From the NCBI GenBank assembly GCA_911728435.2, contig OU452200.1, forward strand, positions 37,959,715-38,023,714: 64,000 nt of DNA, in the 5' to 3' direction. The position numbers and the translations under genes are program-made. Source of the DNA: Apoderus coryli. Its lineage: Eukaryota; Arthropoda; Insecta; Coleoptera; Attelabidae. The stretch's first letter is position 1. Every line of letters starts with the position of its first letter. Below the pieces are notes generated by a model. The model saw nothing but the letters and a program-made list of their open reading frames with translations. It searched no databases and had not been told where the DNA came from. Positions 12,301 to 27,300 of the stretch are shown in pieces.

Positions 12301-15300
12301 TGTACTAGACCAGACATTTCGTATGCAGTGGGGGTTTTATCAAGATATAATCAGAATCCGGGACGAGTGCACTGGATAGCTGCCAAAAGAGTTTTGCGCT
12401 ACTTAAAGGGGTCCAAAAATTTTAAATTAACTTTTAAACGGATTGAAGATGACATACGTGGTTTTAGTGACTCTGACTGGGCTGGCAATGTGGATGATCG
12501 AAGGTCGACTACTGGATATGTATTTGTCTCTTGTGGGGGTGCAATCAGTTGGTGCTCAAAAAAACAAGCAACTGTTGCTCTATCCACAACTGAAGCGGAA
12601 TATATGGCATTAAGTTTTACTACACAAGAGGCTATATTCCTCCGAAATATATTGCAAGAGATAGGTCTACGAACGAATGCTCCAGTCCAAATATTTTGTG
12701 ATAATAAAGGAGCTGTTGATCTCAGTAAAGATGCAGCGTTTCGCCCTAGAACTAAGCACATAGACCTAAGACATCATTTCGTGAGAGAGAAACAAGACAA
12801 CGGAGAAATCAAAATTGTTTCGACTGGTACTAATGATATGACAGCTGACGTACTCACGAAACCTTTGTGTAATGAAAAGTTTTCAAAATTTGTGAAGCAA
12901 TTAGGACTGTGTAGTAATATCACATAAAGTGGGGGTGTTAGAATACACACTGTATATTGTAATACACACTGTATATGTTATGTGACATTATATTTTTAAT
13001 ATGTTGTATGATAATAAGTTGTCAATAAATATTCTAAACAGTCAACATCAGTAACTTAACTTTACTGCAAATAAGCACTCTGCTAATAGTTTGCTGTCAA
13101 ATTTATACACGTATCATTTGAAGGTTGGTACTAAATAAAAATCATATGGAAAAAATTCTAGCAACGCCATCTATGTGTCATCCTATGGCCTTTTTATAAT
13201 AAAAATTTGAAACTTTACTCTATAAAACTCTGATATACGAATTTTATGAGGAGGGTATTCAAAAACTGGTGCCACGTTATGACAAGTGCTTCAATATTCA
13301 CGGAAATTATGTAGAAAAGTAGATTAAGGTACAGGCTTTCATGTAAAAATAAAATTATTGCGATATGAATACCTTTGTCACGCTATGAATACCTTTGTCA
13401 CCAGAGTGGCGCGACTGGCGAATCGTTGTTCTAATCATAACATCGATTTCTTCGCACCATTGGGTGAGTTCGCCGGTCGCTTGAGGAGGGGGTCTAGAGA
13501 TGAATGGTTTCCCTAATTCTTGTTTTTAAAATTTAAAATGATTTAGCATTCATTAATTCCTTAACATCAGCGAGCGTTGGAGTCCTGCGAGCTGTTGTAC
13601 GTCGCGCAATTGCTGGTTTTTTGTTTGTTTTTATTAAGTTCAATTGTAATGGATAGTCTAGAGTTATGTAAGTTTTATAATTTTTGTATTATGTTGTATG
13701 CTATTGTTTTGTACATGTTGTAATAATGGACTTTGTCCGTAGATTAATAAATAAATAAATATCTTTGCACGTCTTTTTTTAATTCCAAAACGGTACTTAC
13801 TTAAAAAAATGCCTCGTATATGAAAAAAAAAAATACTATAAAACGTTGACGTGCACTAACCTGACAATTAGTGTATAAAGCTCTAGCTTTAACACAACTA
13901 TCCGCCCAATACACCAACATCATAACAACAAAGTCCCAATGTCTCCGACCTAACAGCTCAAAGTTATATCGAATCAACGCAGTACAAGCACGCGCAATTT
14001 CAATTATTTTTTCCAAGCGTTCCACATCATTATCATACAATAATTGCGAGACGTTCTCACCACGTACACTTTCCATTACTCCAAAGGCTTCAGCGATCTT
14101 CACTTCGATTTCGACGCAATCCGCAAGACATCGCAAAACTGTGATACAGTATCTGTTAGAAACAATGAATTAGTTGAAGATAAAACACACATCTTTAGTG
14201 GTTAAGTCCGTAATATTACGGCGGTAACACTTCATACCGTGCTCGTAACAGATGACGTTATAGTCACAGATGACGGTACAGGGCCACTGTGACCAAAAGT
14301 TTTAAATTGGACCTTATGGCAAGTGATATCTCGTTTGAAATTTCAGCCATACTATTTTTTTGGGTTTATTAAATTCATTACTAAATTTATGTTTCGCATT
14401 TAATTAATAAAGACTTTAAGTTCCGTCTCTGGTTATTTGTTTCACGAGACGTTTAAATAGTCACAGCAAAATGGTACGTACTGTAGCCGACGAAGTAGCA
14501 GCTGCCTTAATAATGGCAGGAAGCTGAAACAACTAGCAGGCACTAGCTGCGATGGACTTACCACGTAATCCGCATGCCAACGGAACGCCTTCCAAAGAAA
14601 ATCCTTTATTCACAGCTTAAGGTTGGTTCACGATGTCAGGGAGGGCAGCAAAACAGGTACAAGGATGTTCTTAAGACCAACATGAAGAAGTGTGGCGTAG
14701 ATGTGAGGAACAACTGGGAGCAGATCGCGCACGACCGACCGAGATAGAGGCGTACATTTTCGAGGGCCATCAAGTTTTTGAGGATGCGAAGATACAGCTT
14801 CGAAGGGGGAGAGAATGCACTTACAACAGCCGGTAAATGGTGATGATTGGGTGTGACAAAATTTGCTGCTCGAGGATCTGTCTGTTTAGCCATTTTAGGG
14901 TTCACAACCGAAAGGAGTAATTGATACTCGAGCGAGTGAATGCTGATGACCCCGATCGCCCTATTTCGAGAACCTATTTGAGGAGCTTCTTCCGAAGTTT
15001 GAAGCAACCGATAGTGTTCAAGATGCCAAACGATCAGGTCGACCAACAATTAGCGATGGCAAAAAAATTGACATAATTGCAGAACTGGTAGAAAACTCTA
15101 CTGATGAAAAGCATTAAAATTGAAACCTGTTCCCGGCCTGATGGGGTTGTGAAATTTAGGAAGGGCTATCTGCATGCCAAACAACATGCCTGAAGGATAG
15201 TTTCACCAAACGATTGCCGTCAATGGAAGACACCGAGAAAAGGCTTGTCCTTTTCAAGGTTGAAAACCTGCGCATCTCTTGTGCGTCCTCAGGCATTTGC

Positions 15301-18300
15301 CGATCGTCAAATATCAAGGAGAGTCTCTGTTTAGCCTAAAAAAAAAATGATTTTACATCTTTCTGATCCTACATCCGCTCTGAGTGCAGCTCTCGGCGTG
15401 TAAGAATGCCTTGGCCGTCTCAACAAAGGGAAGGCGAACGTGAGTTAAGGGTATAAATAAGTTTTCCTTCAAATAAACTCTCTTCGTTTTAGGGCCAAAC
15501 ATCATAGCTTTTGACTTACTTGGAGCTGTGAGAAGCAGCGTACTTGGAGATGGATTCCAAGTCAGCATTAATCCTACCAGCAGCAATCTCATACTGGGAA
15601 GGGTCGAAGTAGTAATAGAGTTGGGTGTCATCCGCAAAAATATGTGTTTCACGACATCAGGCAGGTCAAATGTATAGAGTAAGAACAAAAGCGGACCAAG
15701 GACCGAGCCCTGAGGCAACAATGAAGATACCAGCGAACCAAGCACGACCCGCTGATGGTGATCACTCAAATAGGGTGCAATAAACTTGGACGACATCTGA
15801 TCAAACCCAACATAACGACAGGTTGTGATGAATGGTGTCAACCGCCCTGGTAAAATCCAGTAGTACCAAGGCACTCGCCTGAACTCAACCATACGAGCGA
15901 ATCAAATTTTCCGTTGAATTCATAAGGGAAGCTGTTGTACCATGTCGTGCTCTGAAACCGGACTGATGCAGAGGGATGAGGCTGAGAATATACATTCATT
16001 TGTCGGTATACAAGCTTTTCCAAAATTTTCGAGAAAACCGACAGCAATATTATAGGATGCAATTCTCTAAAAGAGGAAGGTGCGGATACTTTGGGGAGCG
16101 GGATTATACGAGCGTTCTTCCATGCATCAGGAAAGCCGCCCCTTTCCAAACAGCGGTTTGAAATTTGGCAAATATGTCGACTTATCACGGGAAAACATGT
16201 CAACCGATAGTGTCCAGGACATCTGACAGACAAAACTCAACCTAAACTCCGCATCAGGATGCAATTTGTGAGATTGTAGATTGTTTTATCGGAGTCGTTT
16301 AGGCGGTTTGGCCTCCCCTCACTTCGACCTGCAGAAGATCTTTCGTGAATGCCTCTAATCTATGAATTGCCTAGCTGTCCCACACTTTTCATAAAGTTGA
16401 TGATTTCTCTGGGAGCTAAATTCCTTGCCTCGTCGGGTGTTAGGGTCACCCCTCCAAGGTGTTTTAGCCTTTTGCAGAAAAGTGCCACGCATTCACAGAG
16501 CACGTGTTCTGTTGTCTCTGTTGCGTCTTCGCATAACCGACAAGTGTCGTCCTCGGTTAGGCCCATCTTTTTGAGATGGTACTTCACTGGGTGGTCTCCC
16601 GTAAAAAGGCCTGTAATTCGCCTTAGGTCGCTTCTCTCCAGTTGGATAAGCTTCCCTGCGTTGGCCTCTGAAGGTTTGATAAACCTTTTTGATTGTCTTA
16701 GGCCTGTAGTGTTTCTTCAGAAGTTGTTCCTTTTCCCATCTCCGAAGTTCTTCCTTCATATGGCTTTTTGGAAGGCCAAAGATGGGTTCCGGGCAGCAGA
16801 ACGGAGCGTTTGCGCCCTCTTTTGCAAGTTGGACCGCCGCTTCGTTCCCCTCTATGCCTTCATGTCCTGGCACCCATGTCAGAGTAATCTTTTTCGCCTG
16901 AGCTGCCAGTTGCTTTAGGGTCTGTTTGCATTGCCATGCTCGCTTTGACGTCAAGGTGTAAGACCTCAGTGCTTTTAACGCAGCTTGACTGTCTGACATA
17001 ATATTGATCTGCCGTTCCGGGAAGCCTCTCTGCAGGCATTCTTGAGCACAACGATTAATAGCGTTGATCTCTGCTTGGAATATAGTGGGACTTTTCCCGA
17101 GAGATTGAGAGAGCCTGCAATTAGGCCATGCCTGTGTTCCCTTCTATTCCTTTTGAACCGTCCGTATACCAGACGGATGTGTTTTCTGGGAATCGTGGTT
17201 CCCCATTTAGCCATTTTTGACGGTCTGCAATGACCACTTCAAATGGGATTTCAAAATCATGTTTCAAAGCGTCCGACGGTTTTCTTCCTGAATCCAAAGG
17301 TATTAGATTCAGGATTCACATGTGTCCCTCTAGATCGCCAGATTTGTATTCCATTACCTATGCCAGTTACAGAGCGCTAATTGCTGCCTCTTTTTTGGCT
17401 AGGACAGGCAAAGGTATTAGAGGCAGCAACGTTTCCATCGCTGCTGTGGGGCAAGTTCGCATAGCCCCTGTTATTCCTAAACATGCAAGCCGTTGCCACT
17501 TTTGAAGGCGGCACTGTGTAAGCTTTTGGCCACCATACTAATGAGGCGTATGTAACCATGGGTTTGATGACTGTTTGGTACACCCAGTATGTGAGCTTTG
17601 GCTTTAGCCCCCAAGTCCTACCGAGTAGCCTGTGACACGTCCATATGGCCGCTGTGGCTTTCGATATGGTTTTCCCTATATGCTGATTCCAGATTAGTCG
17701 TTTATCCAGGATTACTCCCAGGTAAAGGCAAATTTGCTCACCGCTGAGAGTGGGATTAATAATGTCCACCTTTCTCGTTCTCGTGAATGGTACCAACACT
17801 GTTTTTGCAATTTGTGAGAGTTGTAATAATGAATTGAAGGAAGACAGAAAGTAGATATAAAAATTGGACAATGCAACACAAGTTTCATTAATACAATTAT
17901 TCTTTTAAATAAAATAATGCATTTATAATAGGCTAAAACCAAAAACATATCTATACGGATGTAAGAAGAGTCACCACTGTAATAAACTGTTATTTCACTT
18001 ACCTACTATAGTTCCAATGGATATTATCGTAAGTAACATGCTCCTGAAACACTTGTGTCAAATACACAGCACCAACCAATTGCGTATCCAAAACATTCTG
18101 CGTCAACTCCACATAAGTTCTAGTTAAATCAAGGTCGCCATTACCAAATCTTGACACATACTTAAACACTGCGCATGCCCAAAACCATGAAGTATTATCA
18201 TTATCACCATAACACAACTGCTTAAAAACTTTAACTAAACCTTGTACAACAACTTTATCCAAACACTTGATAGTGAACTTAATTTTATCCTCCAAAATCG

Positions 18301-21300
18301 TATTGTAGTAAAGAATATCACTATAGTATTCGGTATTCATGATATTCAACAGATAGAAATCACCGACTGTATATTTATATATCGCGTTAGTTATTTCTGT
18401 TTCGATACTCTCCATCGTATGTATAAACAATACTTCACTTCTTTCACACTCTTCCTCGTCATTAAACTCCTCGTTATCATCATCAGTGAGTCGTTTAGAT
18501 AGAACATTCATTCGTACATAACCCCAAACGAAATATTCTAACAATGATTTACCGCGAATATCACTATCACAACCCAACGCGTTAACGTTCCTAATCCAGT
18601 TCCCTTTAACATATTCATGCATATTACACACAGATTCTACAACTGAATCCTTGATATCAGTTTTGAAAAACCAGTTCAAAACCACAGGAACCGATAACGG
18701 TTTAACTCTGTTCACTGCACGCAAATAATTCACCAAAGTATCAGTTAAGTGTTCTATACGTGGATAATCACTGATATTTTCAGTGATTTCCCCTCGCAAT
18801 ATATCAGTTATTTTTCCATTAAGTTCCTCGATATCATCATCAGTGGAATCAGTGAATAGAAGTGCTATAGCGTCTTGCCACGCCGTTCCTATTTCGTATA
18901 AGGTCTCATTCGAAATGTATTCGGTTTCGTTTGGTATTTTGCAGGAGAGTTTGAACATTGTTAAAAGTAGTTGGTCCTTGTTTCGGAGTTTGGAGTTTGT
19001 TGGGTAGATTATTGTTACGAAATAACTGGATAGGCTTCCGCAAGCATCAAGGTTCGGGTGTTCGTTATAGTTGGATAAGATGTCGATTAGTTTCGTTAGG
19101 ATTATCGATACGACTTGTTCGGAAACATACATTTCTGAAAGAAATAATAGCAAATTAATTTGTTGTCATTATCATACATTTAGCAGCAATTCCAGTATTA
19201 AAAACTCCAAAATCTCCGCCATAAAATATAAGATTCAACAAGAAAATTATTAAAATCAATCGGAAAGATGTATTTTACGTTTAACATTATTGCTGAAGCT
19301 GCAGCTGCAGCACGAAATGTTGTAAATGAAGTGAAATCAAGATTAGTGGTGAGAAAACTTCGCAAATATACAGGGTTAACTATCACTCAGTAGAAAAATT
19401 TTAACTGGAGGTAGAGAAAAATAAGATTTAACAAAATCGCATTTCAAAAAATTTCCAGAATTTTTTTTAAAGCTGAAAATAATTTTGTTATAAATCATAT
19501 TAAACCCCCTTTTTAAGACGCCTATGACTTCGGATATGTCTAGCACTGAATGTTGCCTGTTTTCTTTAAAACATGCCTTACAATCATTTTTGAACTTCCT
19601 GGGGAGCGCTTAGCTTCCCTCGTTCAATTTTCTTGTTTAATGCAAGGTACTCAGCCCGACGACCACGACAAGGTGGATCCTCTCCATCAGGAAAAACACA
19701 GAGGGTAACAAAAGCACACATATGCATTAGAACTCGATTAAGGTCAAAGCACGCCGGGCCGGGTGGCCTCGACGGGATCATACACTGACGACCGTCGACG
19801 TGCAGCTCTGTGGAGCTCAGCTACAAGTTGGATCCAGGTTGTAGAATGAATGTCGCGTGGTAGGTGACCGTTTGAGGAGTTCTTTAACGACGGACCTGAC
19901 GGTAGTACATCTAGGCTGAAGAATGAATGTAGCGTGGTAGAATGATAGTGAGTGCAGTATGGTCCTGAAAAGACACAATAAGCCTTTCAAGGCTGAAGTA
20001 CTACGCTATTCGTACACGCCGGGGGTATAATTAGAGCGTACCGAGGTGTGCGAGTGGAGGACCAGAAGGATGACAAGAAAAAAGGTCAAAGCACTACAAC
20101 AGCGCAAATGTGTAAAGACGGCACCGTTATTTACACGCTTAATCACTGAACTTTGGATACGTGCCAAAGTCCAGGATTTGATCAGCTGCACCCTCAATTT
20201 GTAGACGTAACTGTTCTTCATTCCACGTTTCAATACGGCAATTTCAATTCAATATTCAAAAAGTATTGAAGTATACTAATTCGATGTCAAAAACACGATA
20301 ACTATAGGGATACCAACAATATATCGATATTATCAAATTATCGATATCTGGGATTAAAAAAACAACGATAGTCATATCGACAATTTACGCTTCGATATAT
20401 CTCTGGGCTTTGCCAATGTATTGGCGTTAAAACCTTCGTATTTACTAACATTAGTGCAGTTTCTCGTAATTGTTGTATTTCTGTCACCATTTTATCGGTG
20501 GAAAATGTACGATATCGATTGTTCAAACTTCGATAACAAACTACCTTGACAAAACGTCGATAATAATTATCGCACACGATTGATAGTATATTATAGGTTT
20601 ATTTTTACAAACGTCACGATTCTGCGCAAACGTTATGCGCAGAATTCAGACTGTTCCTGACGGTTTCAGAAGCCTGTGAAAACAAACCTAGATACGTGAG
20701 AAATTAAGCGCAAAATGTTTATAAAAAATTTCAAGTGAGGTGAGCGGTAGGTGATCATGTCTCATCATTGATTTCCGCAGAATCTTGATTGTTTCGTACT
20801 GTTGTGAAAACAAACCTTTAGCGTAATATGTGTCGTATAACCCTGTCACCTGTAGTGCAGGTTTTTATTACTTGTTTCTGTTTACATTTTGTGATGAAAT
20901 AACAAAAACGAAGATCGACTGTTATTGATCAATTATTATAAGACTGAAGACGAAGTCAACGCCGCTACAGCTGCCTATCAGACAGGTTCATTTTCATCGG
21001 CTCTACAATTGGCAACACCGCGAAAATCAGTCTTACAGCTGTTCGTATGTTGGAAGGCATCTTGAAAAGTGGTTGTCATAGCCGCCGATTTATCGGGGAA
21101 AAACATCAAATAAAAATTCCGAAACAAATTTGTTATAGTTTTTCATGCTTCCCCGTGCACGTGCTTAAATTTTTTGTACTGAGTGATAGTTAACCCTGTA
21201 TAATTCCTAAAAATGGCACCTGCAAATGTTTTTTTTAATATATCTTTACCTTCCAAACAGCTTTCCGTTAGCGCTAAATTCAAAATTACACCAAGATTCG

Positions 21301-24300
21301 GTGGACAATCTCCAGTGATTTGTTTATCGGCAATCGAAACAATAAATTCAGCAATTTTCTCATTTCGCAACCATTTTAAAACCAGTTTATCGCTATTGTG
21401 TGGATGGGCTAAACACAGCGATACTGACCATTCCAATGGAAACTGAAATAAAATAAAAAATGTTCATGTTAAATCTGGAGCTTCTACTTTTTTTACTCTT
21501 CACTTCATGATTGATTATTGTCTGTCCCTGTTATACGTTAGCTATTTATATAGTTTTTCTCCTTAAAGATTGTTAAAGATGTTGTAGAACAAACGACTAT
21601 TTACTGGAAGCGTTCGAGAAAGGAGAAGAACTATATAAATAGCTAACGTATAACAGGGACAGACAATAATCAATCATGAAGTGAAGAGTAAAAATAAATA
21701 TAGTAACTTCAAGTGTTAAGACTTCAATTATTGCAAGGAAAGTTTCTAATAGTGAAGCAGAAGAACCGAGAGAAGGTACGCTCGCCAGAATGTTGTAGAA
21801 CAAACGACTATTTACTGGAAGCGTTCGAGAAAGGAGAAGAACTATATAAATAGCTAACGTATAACAGGGACAGACAATAATCAATCATGAAGTGAAGAGT
21901 AAAAATAAATATAGTAACTTCAAGTGTTAAGACTTCAATTATTGCAAGGAAAGTTTCTAATAGTGAAGCAGAAGAACCGAGAGAAGGTACGCTCGCCAGA
22001 ATGTTGTAGAACAAACGACTATTTACTGGAAGCGTTCGAGAAAGGAGAAGAACTATATAAATAGCTAACGTATAATAGGGACAGACAATAATCAATCATG
22101 AAGTGAAGAGTAAAAATAAATATAGTAACTTCAAGTGTTAAGACTTCAATTATTGCAAGGAAAGTTTCTAATAGTGAAGCAGAAGAACCGAGAGAAGGTA
22201 CGCTCGCCAGAATGTTGTAGAACAAACGACTATTTACTGGAAGCGTTCGAGAAAGGAGAAGAACTATATAAATAGCTAACGTATAACAGGGACAGACAAT
22301 AATCAATCATGAAGTGAAGAGTGAAAATAAATATAGTCACTTCAAGCGTTAAGACTTCAATTATTGCAAGGAAAGTTTCTAATAGTGAAGCAGAAGAACC
22401 GAGAGAAAGTACGCTCGCCAGAATGTTGTAGAACAAACGACTATTTACTGGAAGCGTTCGAGAAAGGAGAAAAACTATATAAATAGCTAACGTATAACAG
22501 GGACAGACAATAATCAATCATGAAGTGAAGAGTGAAAATAAATATAGTCACTTCAAGTGTTAAGACTTCAATTGTTGCAAGGAAAGTTTCTAATAGTGAA
22601 GCAGAAGAACCGAGAGAAAGTACGCTCGCCAGAATGTTGTAGAACAAACGACTATTTACTGGAAGCGTTCGAGAAAGGAGAAAAACTATAAAAATAGCTA
22701 ACGTATAACAGGGACAGACAATAATCAATCATGAAGTGAAGAGTGAAAATAAATATAGTCATATTAGTTCGTTAATTTTATTAGTTTGTTTAAGTGTTTA
22801 TTCTATGCGTAAATAAATTAGTTTTAAATAAAGTGCATTATTATTTCACACAACAAACTCAGTAAAAACGTTACAGTACTTACCTCAAACAAATCCTCCA
22901 AGACTGCCTCCTTCTCAGTCTCAGCTAGGTAAGGGAACAACGAAAACACCAAATTAACAACATCTTCACAACAAAGCTCTGAAGATTTCAACCATTTTAA
23001 CAACAAATCTTCATAAACCTTCACCAATCCATCGTCTTCATTATCTTTATTACGCAACTTTATATTCTCTCTAATTTTATTGAAGAATTCCCTGTTATCA
23101 AAATCTTTAACCAACGAATGCAAATGCTCTAAAAGTCGTTTGTCTTGCTTCAAATTTATATAATCGACATATTCTTCACCAATAGCGAATACGACTTGAT
23201 TTAAATTGTTTAAATAATTCGTATCAGTCGAAATCGTAGGTAGATTAGTCACATTTGTAGTTCCACCCTCACTTTCACTGGTAAACTTAACTTTAGCGTG
23301 CTTTTTCGGCTTATGGATATGTTTTAAAGCATGCAAAAGCTCTATTTGTCTATTCGCTATGTTCACTAAATCAAAGTTCGGTATTTGCTTCAAATTGTTT
23401 AAAGTCATTTTGAATAAATCAATAAGATAATCGTAAAAGAACTTTACATAACTCTGGGTATCCGAACGACAACTCCATGACTGTATCAGAGTCGCTGTGG
23501 AGTTGAATACGGATTTATGACAGGCAACTTCGTCTGTTAAACACCATTCTAGAGTTGTGAATAAGTGTGATGATATTAGTTCTTTGCATAAGTGTGAACT
23601 TAAGTGGTTTTTGAGGATTATGTATTGCAAGCATTCGATTAGAGACTGGGCGATTGCTGAGCATTCTGATCTACTGGCGAGAACTGTTTTTTGTTGAAGC
23701 CTAAAACACCAAAAATTTATTTAATGCAATGAAAGGTATGTATGTACCAATTAACTTACCCGGTCCTCATATTTACAAAAAAACTATTGAAAAATTGTAA
23801 ATTATCATCGCCAATAACAGGTGACAAATACGATATTAGAGGTAATAAACTTGGATAAATAACGCTAGCATTGCCTTGACCGCCATTTTTCAAGATTTTC
23901 CACAGTTTTGGGTAACAGACTTTATCAACATGGATAGTTTCCCACCATTCCTAAAAAATTATTAGTTTCAGATAAGAAAATTGTCTATAAGTTTAATTTA
24001 TTTATTTATTTATTTACAGGCAAAGGCCCATTTTATACAAAATTACAATAAATATAAATAGTTCTACAACAAAACACTTCAAAAGAATTAGACAATCGAA
24101 AAATGTCAAATAAAAATCAATCACAAATAAAATGGATAATAATAATCTACACGATCAATACTTCACTATTATAAACAATATGGTACAACACAACGTATCA
24201 ATTATCAAAGAGGTGCCCTACTGAACCCAAAAAGGTATTTCTCGGGACAAAAAAATCCAGTGTCTCTTCACTGTCATTGGCGAGACGCATTGAGCGCGCC

Positions 24301-27300
24301 AAAAATGAATTGCAACCATAGTTTGTTCTGGAATGTGTCTGGTGAAACATACTCCTCGTACGCGTTGCACGATATGGAACATAAATTCCAATCTTGCCCA
24401 AAAGATCGGGACAATTCAACCTTCCATTTATAAGGTCATACAATAAAATCAAATCATGTCTCTGTCGTCGATCACCCAGCGTGTCAATGCCAAGGTAGCA
24501 CTCTAAGTCGGCATATAATTCAAAACGATTCTCAAAAATAAAGTCTATGTGCAGTTTGTAGGCTAGGCATCTAAGAAATTTGTGCTGTACCTGCTCAATT
24601 TTTGCTAGATGCACAGTATAATGTGGAGACCAGACAGCCGACGCATACTCAAGACACGGTCTGACCAAACTTGTGTAAAGAAGCCTCAGAGAATCGACAT
24701 GTGAGAACTCCCGTGAGCAACGTTTAATGAAGCCAAGAACCTTCAGAGACCTTGAGACCATTGAAGTTATATGTGGAATAAAGGTCAAACCACTATCAAG
24801 CATTACTCCAAGATCCTTAACTGTAGTAACCAATTTAAGGGAAGTCTGGTTCAGTGAGTAATCGAAAAGAGCGGTCCGTCTTGATCTCGAAAAGGACATA
24901 AAACAACACTTATCAACATTCAGATGCATATCATTCCCAACACACCACTCGTGAAGAGCCCCGAGGTCAGACTGCAATCTCTCGCAATCTTCAGTTTGGT
25001 TGACTATCGTAAATAGTTTGAGATCATCAGCGAACAAGAGAAAATCGCTCGAAGTAAAACATCTGGCGATGTCATTAACGAAAATATTAAAAAACAGTGG
25101 TCCCAAGTGCGATCCTTGGGGGATGCCGGATGATACTTGTATCTCAGTAGAAACAAAGCCCTTGACCTTAACGTATTGAATTCTGTTATCAAGGTAGCTA
25201 CTCATCCATTCGAGCATGCGTCCGCCGATGCCAACCTCAGCCAACTTTATCAATAAGATTTTATGATTTACACGATCGAAGGCTTTGGAGAAATCGGTAT
25301 ACACTGAATGTACCTCCGATCCACTCTCTAGAGCATCAATAATAAAGTTGGTGTATTTTAACAGATTTAGCTCAGCTGACTTTCGTGGCAAAAATCCGTA
25401 CTGCTGATCAATGATAGCACTGCCTAGGAGAGGTTGAAGATAATTTATTATAAGTTTCTCGAATACCTTGGGAATAATGCTGATTATACTGATAGGTCTA
25501 TAATTCTTAATATTATGCCTGTCTCCAGACCAGGATTGTTATGAGCTTAATGTTAGGATTATTGGGACTTTAAAGAATCTGCTAGTGGTGCCGCTTACTA
25601 AGTTGATAAACCATTGCATTGGTGACGCTGTATTTCCGGCGGTCTTGAAGGAGGCAAGGGTTATTCCAATCTACAAAAATAAAGGATCGGTTGATGATCC
25701 CAGTAACTATCGACCAATATCGATCTTGCCAATTTTTTCGAAAATCTTTGAGTCTATTATTAAAAATCAAATAACTGAATATTTTGAAGCAAATAATCTC
25801 TTTATGCAAGGTCAATATGGCTTTCGTAATAAGAGATCTACTACTCTTGCAATTAATAACCTTTTGGAATATGTTTCGGATGGCATGGAGCGGGGCTGTG
25901 ACACCTTTGCTTCCTTTTATGACCTCACTAAGGCTTTTGACTGTGTCTCACACGAGATACTTCTTCAGAAACTCTCTTACTATAACTTTGATGTTGACAG
26001 TGTTGCCTTGGTTGGCTCTTATCTCAGCGATCGTTTTACGTTTTGTATGGGGGACGATACTCGGAGAGACGAAGGGTTGGACGGGGTGTGCCCCAGGGGT
26101 CGGTTTTGGGACCTTTATTGTTTTTAATATACGTAAATGATTTATACATATTTCAAGAAGAGTCAAATATAATCCTCTTTGCTGACGACACAACTAGTCT
26201 GATTAGATATCGACCAAACGACCCTTTAGGGGAGTTGGTTAATGCTGTTGAGACTGACATAGGCAATTGGTTTCTGGCAAATGAACTGAGCTTGAATCAG
26301 GCTAAAACTCAGAGCATGAACTTTACATTGCGTTCTGCGCCTATCGATCTTCAGAGCGTCGCGTGAAGTTCCTTGGGGTTCATCTTGATCCTAAATTAAC
26401 CTGGGAGAGTCATGTTCGAGAACTTGGGTGCTCGCTGTCCAGGGTCATATATCTGACGGTATATCATGGTTATTTTGTTTCCCGTATGTCGTATGGTATT
26501 TTGAACTGGGGACATAGTTCCCATGCAATGAAAATCTTCAAGCTACAGAGGAGATGTTTACGTACAATGTTGGGGCTCGGTTGGCGTGACTGCTGTAAAA
26601 AGTATTTTATTGAACACGGACTACTTACTTTGCCTTCCTTGTACATCTTAAACTGTCTTGGCTACATTCGAACCAATGCCTCGCATTTCACTCTTCACTC
26701 TGATATGCATAATTATGGTACGCGAAATCGCAATGACATATTGCCTGAATTTCACCGCCTATTGAGGACTAGGAAAGGTTCTGACTATTATTGTGTCAAT
26801 TTTATAATAAGCTGCCGTCTCACATAAAGAACCTTGGTGAAGTCCAGTTCACCAAAAGTATTAAATCATTTTTGATATCTCAAGCTTTTTATACCTTTGA
26901 GGACTATTTCAGAAGCGATATTGTAAGATTTTTTTAGATTTTAGTTTGTTTTATGTTGTTGCTATTTTATTTTGTTTGTAAGCCTTTCTTTGTTGCTGTG
27001 ACTTGGATTGTTTAATTTTTGTTTTTTTTTATGACGTACTATACATGTTATGTAACATAAGATGGTGAATAAATATCTATCTATCTTGTGTATAGAAGTA
27101 ATGAAGCTCAGGAAAACAACCAGTGTTTAACGACATGTTAAAAATAGCATGCAAAGGTCTTGCCATAACAAAACTGCAATGCTTTAATAATTTCGGAGGT
27201 AACCCATCTGGCCCAGGGCCCTTATTCTCGTCCAGAGTAGAAAGTTGTTGGTATATCTCCGATATTGAAATCTTTAGACAGTTACAGTTAATATCATTAA

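Larger units (their letters stand above)
8637..13088 (+). mobile_element. Complete copia-type LTR retrotransposon
   Basis: The 4,452-bp element has two 153-bp LTRs that I read as identical, a primer-binding site, a single gag-pol frame and a polypurine tract. It is flanked by the 5-bp duplication GTTTG (8632-8636 and 13089-13093). Identical LTRs and an unbroken 1,326-codon frame imply a very recent insertion that may still be competent. The target is the 5' non-coding part of an older mariner inside Ltn1 intron 10, and the element is antisense to Ltn1. Confidence 0.97.

Noticed and set aside
8140..12940. Copia as an animal retrovirus relative with an envelope gene
   Set aside because: There is no open frame after RNase H before the 3' LTR, and the domain order is that of copia, so no envelope is present.
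16349..16918. A 189-residue plus-strand frame
   Set aside because: It is the antisense shadow of the LINE RNase H region on the minus strand.
19584..20233. Two minus-strand frames in the GC-richer part of the intron-8 TIR element
   Set aside because: No domain or family similarity was recognised and they are short; they may be remnants of an unknown retroelement, but this cannot be supported.
21597..22728. Five 95-residue hydrophobic minus-strand frames in the intron-7 array
   Set aside because: These are a by-product of the tandem repeat. They look membrane-like only because the sequence is AT-rich, and the array lies within an intron.
21590..22740. CRISPR-like array
   Set aside because: Units are 211 bp, contiguous and without unique spacers, in a eukaryotic intron.
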